Assembly (NCBI GenBank): GCA_030431575.1
Contig: JAUIIS010000001.1
Location: 1 to 64,000, forward strand
Source: Acidimicrobiia bacterium
Lineage (GTDB): Bacteria > Actinomycetota > Acidimicrobiia > Acidimicrobiales > UBA8592
DNA length: 64,000 nt
Reading direction: 5' to 3'
In this document: positions 21,063 through 31,323 of the stretch, piece by piece
How the letters are laid out: the number at the start of each line of letters is the position of its first letter
Position numbering within the stretch: the stretch's first letter is position 1
Made by a program: the position numbers and the translations under genes
The notes under the pieces: model-generated
The model's database searches: none
What the model saw: only the letters and a program-made list of their open reading frames with translations
What the model was told of the DNA's origin: nothing

Positions 21063-21989
21063 TTAACCGAATCGGCCGGTCACGTAGTTCTCGGTGCGCT
21101 CGTCGCTGGGATTCGAGAACATCTGGTCAGTCTTGTCGAATTCGACAAGCACCCCCGTGCGGGCGTCGGAGTCGGGGTTGACCTCGACGGAGAAAAAGGC
21201 GGTCCTGTCGGACACCCGCGCGGCCTGTTGCATGTTATGGGTCACGATAACAATCGAATACTCGTCCTTGAGTTCCCGCATGAGTTCTTCGATGCGAGAT
21301 GTGGCGATGGGATCGAGCGCAGAGCATGGCTCGTCCATAAGCACCACATCGGGGTTTGTGGCGATCGCACGAGCAATACACAGGCGCTGTTGCTGGCCAC
21401 CAGACATACCCAATGCTGACTCCCCGAGGCGATCCTTCACCTCGTCCCACAGTGCCGCTTTGCGCAGCGAAGACTCGACAAGTTCGTCCATGTCGGAGCC
21501 CTTCTTGACGGCGCCGCTGATCTTTGGACCGTACGCGATGTTGTCGTAGATGGACTTTGGGAACGGGTTAGGCTTCTGGAAAACCATGCCGATGCGACGG
21601 CGGACCTCAACCGGGTCGACACGCTTGTCGTAGAGATCGACGCCGTGGTAGCGCAGGTCGCCGGTGACCCGAGCCGTATCGATCAGGTCGTTCATGCGGT
21701 TGAAGCAACGCAGCACCGTGGTCTTGCCGCAGCCCGATGGACCAATGAAGGCGGTGATCTCGTGCTCGCGCACTTCAAGCGTGACTTCCTTAACCGCGAG
21801 GAAGTCGCCGTAGTAGACGTTCAACCCGTTGACATCGAACACGATGGTGTCTTGTTCTTCGGGGACCGAGCTGGGTTGGCTGTCATCTTGACTGTTCACC
21901 ACAGCTACGCCGTCGCCTTCGCTGGTTGGGTTGCTCATCTCGTTGTCTCGCACCTTGTCCATGGTTTCACGTCCGGGGTTCATGTTCAT
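21063..21989 (-). CDS. pstB: Phosphate ABC transporter ATP-binding protein PstB
   Basis: [55 protein letters not shown]. Confidence 0.95.
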   Translation of the reverse strand: MNMNPGRETMDKVRDNEMSNPTSEGDGVAVVNSQDDSQPSSVPEEQDTIVFDVNGLNVYYGDFLAVKEVTLEVREHEITAFIGPSGCGKTTVLRCFNRMNDLIDTARVTGDLRYHGVDLYDKRVDPVEVRRRIGMVFQKPNPFPKSIYDNIAYGPKISGAVKKGSDMDELVESSLRKAALWDEVKDRLGESALGMSGGQQQRLCIARAIATNPDVVLMDEPCSALDPIATSRIEELMRELKDEYSIVIVTHNMQQAARVSDRTAFFSVEVNPDSDARTGVLVEFDKTDQMFSNPSDERTENYVTGRFG

Positions 21990-22963
21990 CCCCCGCGCTT
22001 CTTCTCGAAGTGGTTCCGTAACAGGATCGCCACGGTGTTGGCCGCGATTACAACTGCTAGCAAGACAACGATCGCGGCGGCCGTTGCGTCGTTCCAGTCA
22101 CCAACGGTGCTGGGTTTCTTGGCCAGCTGCGTGATGAGCAGCGGCATGGCGGTGAACTGTTCGCCGAGCTGTTCTAGCTCGAAGAGGTTGCTCCTTGGCC
22201 CCAGGGAACCAAGGACGCCACCCACCAGGATAAGCGGTGCAGCCTCGCCAAGGGCCCTAGCCAGGCTCAGAAGCGTGCCGGTCAAGATGCCCGGCGCGGC
22301 GTAAGGCAGTACGTGATGTCGGATCACTTCTGACTTCGTGGCCCCAACACCAAACCCGCCTTCTCGCAGCGCCCTGGGCACGGCCCGGACCGCTTCGGCC
22401 GAGGTGATGATGACGATAGGCAGTACCAGGATGGCCAATGTTGCGCCCGCCGCCGCGGTGGTCGAGCCAAGGTGCTTGTCCACCGAGTTCGGGAAGAACC
22501 CGTCGAGCCGGTTGACGAAGATGCTGAGTCCAAGCACGCCGTAGACCACCGACGGCACCCCGGCCAGGTTGCGGATGTTCAGCTCAATGAACCGGGTCAG
22601 CTTGTTGTCTGGCGCGTACTCCTCGAGGTAGATCGCTGCCGCGATCCCGGTTGGGAACGAGAACACCACCACGAATACTCCGATCCAGAAGGTGCCTCGT
22701 AGCCCTTCGAAGATGCCGTACTCCGAGGAGCGGCTACTGACACTGTCGGTGATGAACGCGGTACCGGTGTTGCTGAGGTGGCTGATGCCGTCGGTGAGGA
22801 CGCTCAATAGCACTGCGCCAAGGAAGAAGAACGCAACCCCTAGGCCACCGAGGAGCAGGAGCCTGAACACGGCGCCTGATGTGTCGGCTTTGCGGCTGGT
22901 GAGACCGGCTTCTACCTCCTTGCGAGCAAGTTCGGCGCCGGCACCAAGTGTGGAGAGTGACAT
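21986..22963 (-). CDS. pstA: Phosphate ABC transporter permease PstA
   Basis: [30 protein letters not shown]; 4-nt overlap with pstB. Confidence 0.93.
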   Translation of the reverse strand: MSLSTLGAGAELARKEVEAGLTSRKADTSGAVFRLLLLGGLGVAFFFLGAVLLSVLTDGISHLSNTGTAFITDSVSSRSSEYGIFEGLRGTFWIGVFVVVFSFPTGIAAAIYLEEYAPDNKLTRFIELNIRNLAGVPSVVYGVLGLSIFVNRLDGFFPNSVDKHLGSTTAAAGATLAILVLPIVIITSAEAVRAVPRALREGGFGVGATKSEVIRHHVLPYAAPGILTGTLLSLARALGEAAPLILVGGVLGSLGPRSNLFELEQLGEQFTAMPLLITQLAKKPSTVGDWNDATAAAIVVLLAVVIAANTVAILLRNHFEKKRGG

Positions 22964-22976
22964 GGTTCAGGCCGCC

Positions 22977-23954
22977 TTAGTAGACAAGGCGGACACGACG
23001 CACAAAGCGGTCGGCCACCGTGTTCAAGATGAGGGTAATGATGAAGAGCAGCAGTCCGAGGAAGAAGAGGCTCTGTAGGGCCACGCCTTCTGAGACCCGG
23101 TCTGAGGGAGCGACACTGGCTGCCATGGCCGCCGTCATGGTGGTGCCTGACTCGAAAGGTGACAACGCAAACTGAGCTTGGTTGCCGCCGCCACCAGCGG
23201 CGAGGAAGACCACCATGGTTTCGCCGATGGCTCGCGAGATCCCGATGATGAACGCGGCCACAAGCCCGGAGATGGCCGCCGGGATAACTATGGTGATCGT
23301 TGTGGTGACCTTCTTGGCCCCGAGGCCTGCGGATGCTTCGCGCAAGGCATCGGGAACGGACGCCAGAGCGTCTTCAGACACCGAGGCAATGAGTGGAATG
23401 GTCAAGATGCCAACGCCAATCCCAGCCGCGAGCAGCGTGAAGCCGGGTGCATCAGGGTTGATGTTTTGCACGATGTTTGGGGTCACCCACCGCAGGGCAA
23501 AGAATCCCAGAACCACCGAGGGGATGCCTGCCAAGATCTCCAGGATGGGTTTGACAACCTTGCGGAAACGGGAACTGGCGTACTCGGAAAGGTAAACCGC
23601 TGATGCCAAGCCGACCGGAATGGCTACCAGCATGGCGATACCTGTCACGACAAGGCTGCCGACAACCGGCGTCTTGATGTCGTATTCGTTGAACGGCGGT
23701 GCCCATTGGTCACCCCATAGGAAGCCGAGTTCGATCCCTCTAATGAAGGTCCACGCTTCAAACACCAGCGAGAACACGATCAAGAAGCTGATGAGCAGCG
23801 ACACCGCCGCTGCGCCCATCAGCACGATGCTGAGCGTCTTCTCTTTTTGCTGGCGGCGCTTGTTGCCGCCGAGTGCGTCTATCCCAATCCCCGACGCTGG
23901 GTCTGTCAAAGTCATTGCTTGCTTCCTTCCCGACGTGGCAGCGGCGACATGCAT
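22977..23954 (-). CDS. pstC: Phosphate ABC transporter permease PstC
   Basis: IPVGLASAVYLSEYAS, EILAGIPSVVLGFFALRWV, SRAIGETMVVFLAAG. Confidence 0.93.
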   Translation of the reverse strand: MHVAAATSGRKQAMTLTDPASGIGIDALGGNKRRQQKEKTLSIVLMGAAAVSLLISFLIVFSLVFEAWTFIRGIELGFLWGDQWAPPFNEYDIKTPVVGSLVVTGIAMLVAIPVGLASAVYLSEYASSRFRKVVKPILEILAGIPSVVLGFFALRWVTPNIVQNINPDAPGFTLLAAGIGVGILTIPLIASVSEDALASVPDALREASAGLGAKKVTTTITIVIPAAISGLVAAFIIGISRAIGETMVVFLAAGGGGNQAQFALSPFESGTTMTAAMAASVAPSDRVSEGVALQSLFFLGLLLFIITLILNTVADRFVRRVRLVY

Positions 23955-24015
23955 GCCGGGTGCCAGATGGGTGTTCGATGTCCGTCAACAGCGCTGACCG
24001 CGACCGGACGGCCAA

Positions 24016-24049
24016 AGATCGGGGCCGGGTTTACACCCAGCCCCGATCT
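24016..24049 (-). terminator. Strong hairpin between pstS and pstC (attenuator candidate)
   Basis: agatcggggc / gccccgatct 10-bp perfect arms plus inner gggt/accc. Confidence 0.7.
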
Positions 24050-24083
24050 CAGCACATATCGGTCGCCGCTCGGTAGCTGAGGG

Positions 24084-25184
24084 CTAGCCCTTTGCTGCCT
24101 CCCAAGCAGCGTCGGTCTCGGCCTTGAGATCGTCTGGCAGTGACACGTAGCCAACGCCTTCGTCGAAGGCATTCTCAACCGAGTCGACATAGCCGTCGCC
24201 GAGGTAGAAGTCGACGTACGAGACCAGTGCAGGGTTCTCAGCGGCCTTGTCGGTGTTGACGTAGATGTAGAGTGAGCGACTGATTGGGTAGCTGCCATCG
24301 GCGATGGTTTCGAGGTTCGGAGCGACACACTCGCCTGTCTCTTCGTTGAACACTTCAAGCACCTTGACCGCGTCGCCAGCAGCTTCTGCGAACGCGAAAC
24401 CCACCCAGCCGATAGCCGAATCGGTCGAGGCAATGCCTTCGATGATCACGTTGTCGTCTGGCTGGCCAGCGAAGTCGTTTCGGATGAGCACGGGATCGCC
24501 GTTCTCGTCGACCTGTGCTTCGAACTCGCCCGCTTCGAGACGTTCTTCTGCGGGGCCTTCAAGCACGATCTCGATAAATGAGCCGTAGGTGCCGGACTCG
24601 GTTCCGGGAGCGATCACCTGGACGGTGCCTTCTGGCCAGCCCTCGGTTGTGGAGCCAAGCTCGGCCGCAAAGGCGGCTGCTTCTTCCCAGGTGTTGCCTT
24701 CGGACTCTGGGCCCAAGATGGCGTAGAGGTCGGCGAGGGTCACACATTCGAGAGGATCACTTGGGGCCACCATGACAGCGATTCCATCGAACGCGACACG
24801 GAGTTCGACGTTGGGGACACAGTCCGCTGCTTCGGTGTCCTTGATGGCGCGGCTTGCGTCGTTGATATCGGTGTTGCCGGGGCAGAACTCCTTGAAGCCG
24901 GCCGAGGTGCCAGGGCCATTGACGGTGATTTCGACATCGCCGGAAACTTGTTCGTTGTAGAGCTCCTTGGCTCGGGTGGAGATGGGCTCGACCGTGGACG
25001 AGCCGCTGACATTGATGCTGCCGGACACGGCTTCACCGTCTGTATCACCACCGCTGTCTGTGTCACTACCGCTGTCTTCTGTTGTCGATTCTTCACCGTC
25101 GTCATCGTCACCGCACGCGGCGGCCACCATGGCAAACGTCAGGAGAATGGCCAAGATTGCGGCCAGTCGCTTCGAAACTCTCAC
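24084..25184 (-). CDS. pstS: Phosphate ABC transporter substrate-binding lipoprotein PstS
   Basis: Lipobox VAAACG; SGSINVSGSSTVEPISTRAKELY; SESAIGW-like AIGWVGFAFA. Confidence 0.94.
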   Translation of the reverse strand: MRVSKRLAAILAILLTFAMVAAACGDDDDGEESTTEDSGSDTDSGGDTDGEAVSGSINVSGSSTVEPISTRAKELYNEQVSGDVEITVNGPGTSAGFKEFCPGNTDINDASRAIKDTEAADCVPNVELRVAFDGIAVMVAPSDPLECVTLADLYAILGPESEGNTWEEAAAFAAELGSTTEGWPEGTVQVIAPGTESGTYGSFIEIVLEGPAEERLEAGEFEAQVDENGDPVLIRNDFAGQPDDNVIIEGIASTDSAIGWVGFAFAEAAGDAVKVLEVFNEETGECVAPNLETIADGSYPISRSLYIYVNTDKAAENPALVSYVDFYLGDGYVDSVENAFDEGVGYVSLPDDLKAETDAAWEAAKG

Positions 25185-25345
25185 AGAGGTCCCTCCTCAG
25201 GGGTAAACCGGTGCCCGCGTCTACGGGCAACGCTTCGTCTATCCGCAACGACGTATCGTGGCGTTTGGACACCGCTGCGATGGCGCAGCTCGTATGTCCA
25301 GGGCACAACCTAAAGAGGCCGTCTGGCATGCAAGCGTTTACCTTC

Positions 25346-25382
25346 TGAACGTTCGATGAACAAAGGTGAACGTCAGGTGAAC
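25346..25382 (-). promoter_or_regulatory. PHO-box-like array upstream of pstS
   Basis: Four GTTCA direct repeats on the minus strand with 11/10/11-nt spacing (GTTCACCTGAC GTTCACCTTT GTTCATCGAAC GTTCA). Confidence 0.75.
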
Positions 25383-25407
25383 GACTCACCGAAGGGTCCG
25401 GCTGGCG

Positions 25408-25800
25408 CTAGCCGTGCACGCTCAATACCAGCGCCGCATCTTGCGGATAGCTCAGTAGCTCCACGGCTTCTGCCGGGCTTAGCCATCGGATTTCGTCGAC
25501 TTCATCGTTCTCGGCAAATTCGCCGCTCTTCACAGACATGTGCCAGTAGTGGACTGTCTTGGGCCGACCCCGATGGTCGACATAGGAGATGGGGTCCAAC
25601 TCATCACCGAGATAGCACTGATAGCCGGTCTCTTCGCGCACTTCTCGAAGCGCGCACGCTTCGAGGCTTTCGCCTTTGTCGAGCTTGCCCTTGGGCAAAC
25701 TCCAGTCGTTGTAGCGGGGCCGGTGAACCAGCAACAGCTTGCCGCCTTCGTCCCAAACAAGGCCCCCGGCCGCCTCGACTGCCTTCTTAGGCTTCGTCAT
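25408..25800 (-). CDS. NUDIX hydrolase (MutT1-like N-terminal domain only)
   Basis: Nudix box GKLDKGESLEACALREVREETGY. Confidence 0.9.
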   Translation of the reverse strand: MTKPKKAVEAAGGLVWDEGGKLLLVHRPRYNDWSLPKGKLDKGESLEACALREVREETGYQCYLGDELDPISYVDHRGRPKTVHYWHMSVKSGEFAENDEVDEIRWLSPAEAVELLSYPQDAALVLSVHG

Positions 25801-25846
25801 AGCAGACGCAATCCCTCACGCTGCGAGGCTTCATAGGTCATGGCCG

Positions 25847-27925
25847 TTATTCCACTTCAGGTTTGATGAAACGACGTTCGTTGGCCAGCAACGTCAAGAT
25901 GGTTTGCGCGTTTGTCTCCGCGTCGTGCCCGACCCTGGTGTATGTCCCGTCTGACCCCAGCTCCCAGGCCAGATAGCGATCAGCCAGCTGGACTGTCAAC
26001 AGCTCGTCAAGACGTTCTTGCAGCTTCGGGTCGTCGATAGTGACCATGGCCTCCACCCGGCGGTCAAGGTTGCGGGGCATCAGATCGGCAGACCCAATCA
26101 TGTACTCGGGTGCGCCTACGCCGTTGCCGTTGGCGAAGCGCAGTATCCGCGAGTGTTCCAGGAACGAACCCACCAACGAACGCACGTGGATGTTGTCGGA
26201 GAGGCCCGGAACCTGGGGTCGCAGACAACAAATGCCACGAACGATGAGATCTACCCGCACCCCTGCTTGCGATGCCTCGTACAGCAAGTCAATCATTGCC
26301 GCATCGACCAAGCTGTTCATCTTGAGCGTGATGTGGCCCGCCGAACCGAAGGAGATCTCGTTTTGGAGCAGGGCCGTGACATTGGGACGTAGGCCGTGGG
26401 GGGCTACCAGAAGGCGCTGGTAAGACACGTCGCGGCCATACCCGGTCAGCGTGTTGAACAGCTGCGCCAAGTCTTCACCCACGGCAGGGTCAGCGGTGAA
26501 CAACCCAAGGTCGGTGTAAAGCCTGGCCGTGCGAGAGTTGTAGTTGCCGGTACCTACATGACAGTACCGACGCACGCCTTCGGACTCGGAACGGACAATG
26601 AGCAGTGTCTTGGTGTGGACCTTGAGGCCAATCAAGCCGTAGGCGACGTGCACACCGGCTTCTTCCAAGCGCCGGGCCCACTCAATATTGGCGGCTTCGT
26701 CAAATCGAGCCTTCAGCTCCACAACCACCGCCACCTGCTTGCCGTGCTCGGCGGCACGGATGAGATGATCGACAACCGGGCTGTCGCCGGAGGTTCGGTA
26801 CATCGTCATCTTGATGGCCAACACCTTCCTGTCCGTCGACGCCTGTGCGAGGAGTTCGTCGACAGTTGCATTGAACGACTCGTAGGGGTGGTGAACCAAC
26901 AAGTCGCGTTCACGCATAAGCGCAAAGAGGTTGGCGGGCTCATCATCGTCGGACCGGAACGCCGCAGGGGTGACGGGTTTGTGTGGGGCGTCGCGCAAGT
27001 CGGGCCTGTCGAGAAAGGCAAGCTCCATGACGTCGGTGAGGTTGAGCGGCACATCAGAGACGTACACGTCGCTGTCGTGCAGCTTCAGCTCGGTTATCAG
27101 CAGCTCAGCGGTGTCCTTTGAGGGCGACCGGCTGAGCTCAAGGCGGACTGGTTTTTGGAAGCGGCGCCGCCGAAGCTCAACCTCAACCGCAGACAACAAG
27201 TTGATGGCTTCGTCTTCGTCGATGTCGAGATCGGCGTTGCGGGTAACGCGGAAGGCAACGGTCTCCACGACCTCCATGCCCGGGAATAGCTGTTCGATGT
27301 GGGCAAACACCACCTCTTCGATCGCGACGAAGCGTTGGCTGTCGGGCAGTTTGAGGAATCGTCCCAGCATGTCGGGCACCTTCAGCCGCGCAAATCGGCG
27401 GTTACCGCCGCTGGGGTCGCGCAAGATCACACCCAGGCTGAGCGACAGGTTGGAGATGTAGGGAAACGGATGACCCGGATCAACCGCCAACGGCGTCAGA
27501 ATCGGGAAGATGCGGTTCTGGAACTCGTTGGTGAGATAGGACCGGTCATCGGGATCAAGGTCGGCCCAGTGCAACAATTCGATGCCCTGTAGGGACAGCT
27601 CCTCCAGCAAGTCGGTGAAGCACTGGTCCACCTGGTCTTGCTGGTCATCGACAATCTCGCGGATGGCCGCAAGCGCCGACGCCGGGCTCAGCCCATCGGC
27701 GGTCCCTGGGAACCTGCCACTTTCATGGAGGTCCTTTAGTCCCGCAACCCGGACCTGGAAGAACTCATCGAGGTTAGAGGCCCAAATGCCGAGGAACTTC
27801 AGCCGCTCAAGGAGAGGGAGCCGATCGTCGAGGGCCTGGGCCAGAACTCTGTCATTGAAGGCCAGCCACGAAAGCTCGCGATTGATGTAGTTCTCAGGAT
27901 TTCGAGTTAGTGCAGCGTCGGCCAT
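25847..27925 (-). CDS. ppk1: Polyphosphate kinase 1
   Basis: YINRELSWLAFNDRVL, HHPYESF, KMTMYRTSGDSP, HVGTGNYN, GSADLMPRNLDRRVE. Confidence 0.96.
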   Translation of the reverse strand: MADAALTRNPENYINRELSWLAFNDRVLAQALDDRLPLLERLKFLGIWASNLDEFFQVRVAGLKDLHESGRFPGTADGLSPASALAAIREIVDDQQDQVDQCFTDLLEELSLQGIELLHWADLDPDDRSYLTNEFQNRIFPILTPLAVDPGHPFPYISNLSLSLGVILRDPSGGNRRFARLKVPDMLGRFLKLPDSQRFVAIEEVVFAHIEQLFPGMEVVETVAFRVTRNADLDIDEDEAINLLSAVEVELRRRRFQKPVRLELSRSPSKDTAELLITELKLHDSDVYVSDVPLNLTDVMELAFLDRPDLRDAPHKPVTPAAFRSDDDEPANLFALMRERDLLVHHPYESFNATVDELLAQASTDRKVLAIKMTMYRTSGDSPVVDHLIRAAEHGKQVAVVVELKARFDEAANIEWARRLEEAGVHVAYGLIGLKVHTKTLLIVRSESEGVRRYCHVGTGNYNSRTARLYTDLGLFTADPAVGEDLAQLFNTLTGYGRDVSYQRLLVAPHGLRPNVTALLQNEISFGSAGHITLKMNSLVDAAMIDLLYEASQAGVRVDLIVRGICCLRPQVPGLSDNIHVRSLVGSFLEHSRILRFANGNGVGAPEYMIGSADLMPRNLDRRVEAMVTIDDPKLQERLDELLTVQLADRYLAWELGSDGTYTRVGHDAETNAQTILTLLANERRFIKPEVE

Positions 27926-28067
27926 GCACCCAGCTTGAACCGCGACGGCCAATTCCACAACCGCGAACGCCAGCGCGTCTGTTTGTTCATGCCCCGAATC
28001 GCCCCTTCAACGTGCGAGCCGCCCCCAGCTACGGGCCCGAGCTAACGACACAGTGGGCCTGAGACAC

Positions 28068-28334
28068 CTAGGATTCTTCGTCGTACCCGAGGTCCCATTC
28101 GATCATGAAGTTCTCGCGTTCGGCGTCGCGGTTCACGCGCTCGCGGTTGCGGCGGAACTGGGGATCGTGCGGGGGCAGGAGCACTAACCGGGCGTTGACC
28201 CGAGTGCGGAAGCCGTCGATTGCGTCGCGGTCGCCAAAGTCTGAGCGGATTTCCCAATGGGGCGCGACTGGACCCAGGTAGACCATCTTCACATGGCCAA
28301 CTGGCGGTTCGGTCTCGACGTTGACGTCGGTCAT
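28068..28334 (-). CDS. Small hypothetical soluble protein
   Basis: ORF MTDVNVETEPPVGHVKMVYLGPVAPHWEIRSDFG...; ends just downstream of the HtrA gene, same strand. Confidence 0.55.
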   Translation of the reverse strand: MTDVNVETEPPVGHVKMVYLGPVAPHWEIRSDFGDRDAIDGFRTRVNARLVLLPPHDPQFRRNRERVNRDAERENFMIEWDLGYDEES

Positions 28335-28429
28335 CACAGACTCCTGGTACCTCAATAGAACCAAGCCAGTGTAGCGGGGAGCTATTGGCAACCAGCAGAA
28401 CCCCGGCCAGCTCGATGGATAGCGCCCTG

Positions 28430-29902
28430 TCAATTCCTCACATCAAGAGTGATGGATTCGACTTGGGTTGAACCGTCGCGTTCGAAGATGACCTCTACGG
28501 TGTCGCCGGGGCGCAAAGACCGCACCGTTTGGGCCACGTCGCTGGCGCTCACGATGGTCTGGCCGTCGATGCTTACGATCACGTCACCACGCATGATTCC
28601 CGCTGCCTGGGCTGGCGACCCAGCCAAAGCTTCCTGCACGAATGCCCCGTCGGTCGCTTCCAATCCGAACTGCTCGGCCACTGCCGGGCTGAGGGTCGAA
28701 ACCGAAATGGTCGTGACCCCCAAGAACGCGGTGTCGGGGTTGAGATCGGCTTCACCGTTCCGAGCTCGGTCGATGAGCGGTGCCGCGGCGTCGACCGAAA
28801 TGGCGAAGCCGATGCTTTGTGCGTTGTCGATGATGGCGGTGTTGATTCCGACCACTTGGCCTGCGGCGTTCACAAGCGGGCCGCCAGAGTTGCCTGGGTT
28901 GATTGCTGCGTCTGTTTGGATGAGGTCTGACAAGGTGACTGGCGGCGCTTCGATAGTGCGGCCCTTGGCCGACACGATGCCCTTGGTAACCGACGGCGTG
29001 CTTCCGAGGTCGAGGGCATTCCCAATGGCCACAACGTCATCGCCAACGCGCAAAGACTCTGCGGTACCAAACTCGGCCGGGATGAGGCCACGGATGTCGG
29101 CGGCCTGGATCACCGCAATATCGTCGTCGGGGAACTCGCCAACGACCGACGCGGTCTTGACAGTGCCATCGAAGAACGTGACCTCGATGGTCTCGGCGCC
29201 TTGGATGACATGGGCGTTGGTGACAATGAGGCCGTCTTCGCTGACCACGATGCCCGAACCTGACCCTTCAAAGATGCTGCGAACCGACTCGGCTCCGATG
29301 TTGATGGTGACCACCGACGGTTGCACTTTGTTGAGGACCGCTTGAATGTCGAGGGTTTCGCCACTGAGAGAAACCGACGGAGGAGACTCGCCGAAATCGA
29401 ACACCGTCTCGGTGGTCGATGAACCTTCGCGGTCGAACAACAAGAACGCCACAGCGACAGCAAGGGCGGCAACGAGCCCAGTAGCCAGCGATGGCAAAGC
29501 CCGCCGCCACCAAGGAGGCTTCAGCTCGAGAACAGGCGCTTCGCCGGCCACAACGTAGTCGTTTCGCTCACGAGGAGGTCCGTAGCCGTAGTGAGCAGGG
29601 TCATAGATCGGGGGCGCTTGTGGCGCATGTGATTGTTGGTCCGCGTCTGGCGGCGGCGCCGAGGACGACGTGGCCGGTTGAGGCGGATGTAGCGGGGCCT
29701 CGGCCCATGCTTGAGGATCAAACTCCTCTGGCGTCACCGCGGCGAGCGGTGGCGGAGGTGGGGGACCCGGACGAGGAGGCGGAGGCGGCGCAGAGGTGAC
29801 CTTGGGCGGCGGAGGCGGCGGCCCTGCAGCGGAGGCAGAGGCGTTCGGCGGAGGGGGCGGCGGGGGAACGCCAGGGTTGGTCACCAATCCATGGTGGCCC
29901 AT
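28430..29902 (-). CDS. HtrA/DegP-type serine protease with Pro-rich N-terminus, TM and PDZ
   Basis: Intact triad motifs IVTNAHVI, DDIAVIQ, GNSGGPLV; C-terminal PDZ. Confidence 0.92.
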   Translation of the reverse strand: MGHHGLVTNPGVPPPPPPPNASASAAGPPPPPPKVTSAPPPPPRPGPPPPPPLAAVTPEEFDPQAWAEAPLHPPQPATSSSAPPPDADQQSHAPQAPPIYDPAHYGYGPPRERNDYVVAGEAPVLELKPPWWRRALPSLATGLVAALAVAVAFLLFDREGSSTTETVFDFGESPPSVSLSGETLDIQAVLNKVQPSVVTINIGAESVRSIFEGSGSGIVVSEDGLIVTNAHVIQGAETIEVTFFDGTVKTASVVGEFPDDDIAVIQAADIRGLIPAEFGTAESLRVGDDVVAIGNALDLGSTPSVTKGIVSAKGRTIEAPPVTLSDLIQTDAAINPGNSGGPLVNAAGQVVGINTAIIDNAQSIGFAISVDAAAPLIDRARNGEADLNPDTAFLGVTTISVSTLSPAVAEQFGLEATDGAFVQEALAGSPAQAAGIMRGDVIVSIDGQTIVSASDVAQTVRSLRPGDTVEVIFERDGSTQVESITLDVRN

Positions 29903-30107
29903 GGCGCGGTGCTAGCCAAGGCGGGGTGGCCAGTTTTTTCGAGAAACTCCAAAAAGCTGCCCAGCGACCCACTTAGGCCAAATTCCCTGGTCAACGAGGC
30001 CTTTCTTGGGCAAACTTGGGTCTGGCCACAAATAAATCTGGGCTTTACGGGAACTTTCTGCCCTGTCTGTGCGTATGTAACACACGAACCCCGGAGGTGA
30101 CTTACCT

Positions 30108-30353
30108 ATGGACACCAACTGGATGGCTCAGGGCCTATGTGCCGAGAAGCCGCCCGAACTCTTCTTTCCAAGTGATGGCGTCGGTGTAGATGTCGCGCGA
30201 CGTGTCTGCGCCGACTGCCCCGTCAAGGCACCCTGCCTGGAACACGCTCTTCGCAATCGAATCGACCACGGCGTGTGGGGCGGCTGCTCCGAACGCGAGC
30301 GCCGCCGCATCATCAAACGACGCCGCCTCGAGGCTGAAGCCGCCGCTCGCTAG
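30108..30353 (+). CDS. WhiB-family Fe-S transcription factor
   Basis: C..CADCPVKAPC cysteines, GVWGGCSERERRRIIKRRR. Confidence 0.93.
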   Translation: MDTNWMAQGLCAEKPPELFFPSDGVGVDVARRVCADCPVKAPCLEHALRNRIDHGVWGGCSERERRRIIKRRRLEAEAAAR

Positions 30354-30565
30354 TGTCCTGATTAATCGCTGCCGAAATCGCCACTCCCCGGACCGGAATG
30401 GCGGTTGAGGCAACACCGTGCGTGAGCAACGTGGGCGTGGAGCGAAGCGCCATGCCTTTCCGACCACCCTCCTAGTGCCACATGTCGCCTTGGATCCATG
30501 GCCGGCATTGGTGCGGTTGTCACTAACAGTGCGTAGCGTTATGGGATCACGTCTCCGGAGGCACC

Positions 30566-31321
30566 ATGACAGCAACACCCCCCGCTCCGCCAACCACATT
30601 GGCTGCGGCCCGGTCGCTTAACGCCACAAAGATCTACGGCTCGGGTCACACTGAAGTCCGCGCCCTCGACGATGTCAGCGTCTCGTTCGAGACGGGCCAG
30701 TTCAGCGCCATCATGGGGCCATCGGGGTCGGGCAAGTCCACGCTCATGCATTGCATGGCGGGCCTCGACGATCTCACGTCTGGCAGCGTCTTTATTGGCG
30801 ACGAAGATCTCACGAAGCTCAGCGAACGAGCCCTTACCCTGCTGCGACGCAAGCAGATCGGCTTCGTGTTCCAGGCGTTCAACCTGATCCCAACACTCAC
30901 CGCGCTGGAGAACATCACCCTCCCCATGTCGCTTGCGGGTGACTCCCCCGACCAGGCCTGGCTTGACCAGGTGGTGGGCACGGTTGGTCTGAGCGACCGG
31001 CTTTCGCATCGTCCAAACGAACTATCTGGTGGTCAACAGCAGCGCGTGGCCGTGTCTCGGGCACTGGCCAGCCGGCCGCGCATCATCTTTGCCGATGAGC
31101 CCACGGGCAACCTCGACTCACGCACCGGTGCCGAGATCTTGACCTTCATGGCCGACGCAGTCAGGTCGCTAGGCCAAACCATCGTGATGGTCACCCACGA
31201 CCCCGTGGCTGCCTCCTACGCCGACCGCGTCGTGTTCCTCGCCGACGGCAAGGTGACCGGCGAAATGCTCGATCCCACGAGCGAACAGGTCTTCGACTAC
31301 ATGAAGACCATTGGCGATTAG
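30566..31321 (+). CDS. ABC transporter ATP-binding protein (MacB/LolD type)
   Basis: GPSGSGKSTLMHCMAGLD, LSGGQQQRVAVSRAL, FADEPTGNLDS. Confidence 0.93.
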   Translation: MTATPPAPPTTLAAARSLNATKIYGSGHTEVRALDDVSVSFETGQFSAIMGPSGSGKSTLMHCMAGLDDLTSGSVFIGDEDLTKLSERALTLLRRKQIGFVFQAFNLIPTLTALENITLPMSLAGDSPDQAWLDQVVGTVGLSDRLSHRPNELSGGQQQRVAVSRALASRPRIIFADEPTGNLDSRTGAEILTFMADAVRSLGQTIVMVTHDPVAASYADRVVFLADGKVTGEMLDPTSEQVFDYMKTIGD

Positions 31322-31323
31322 CG

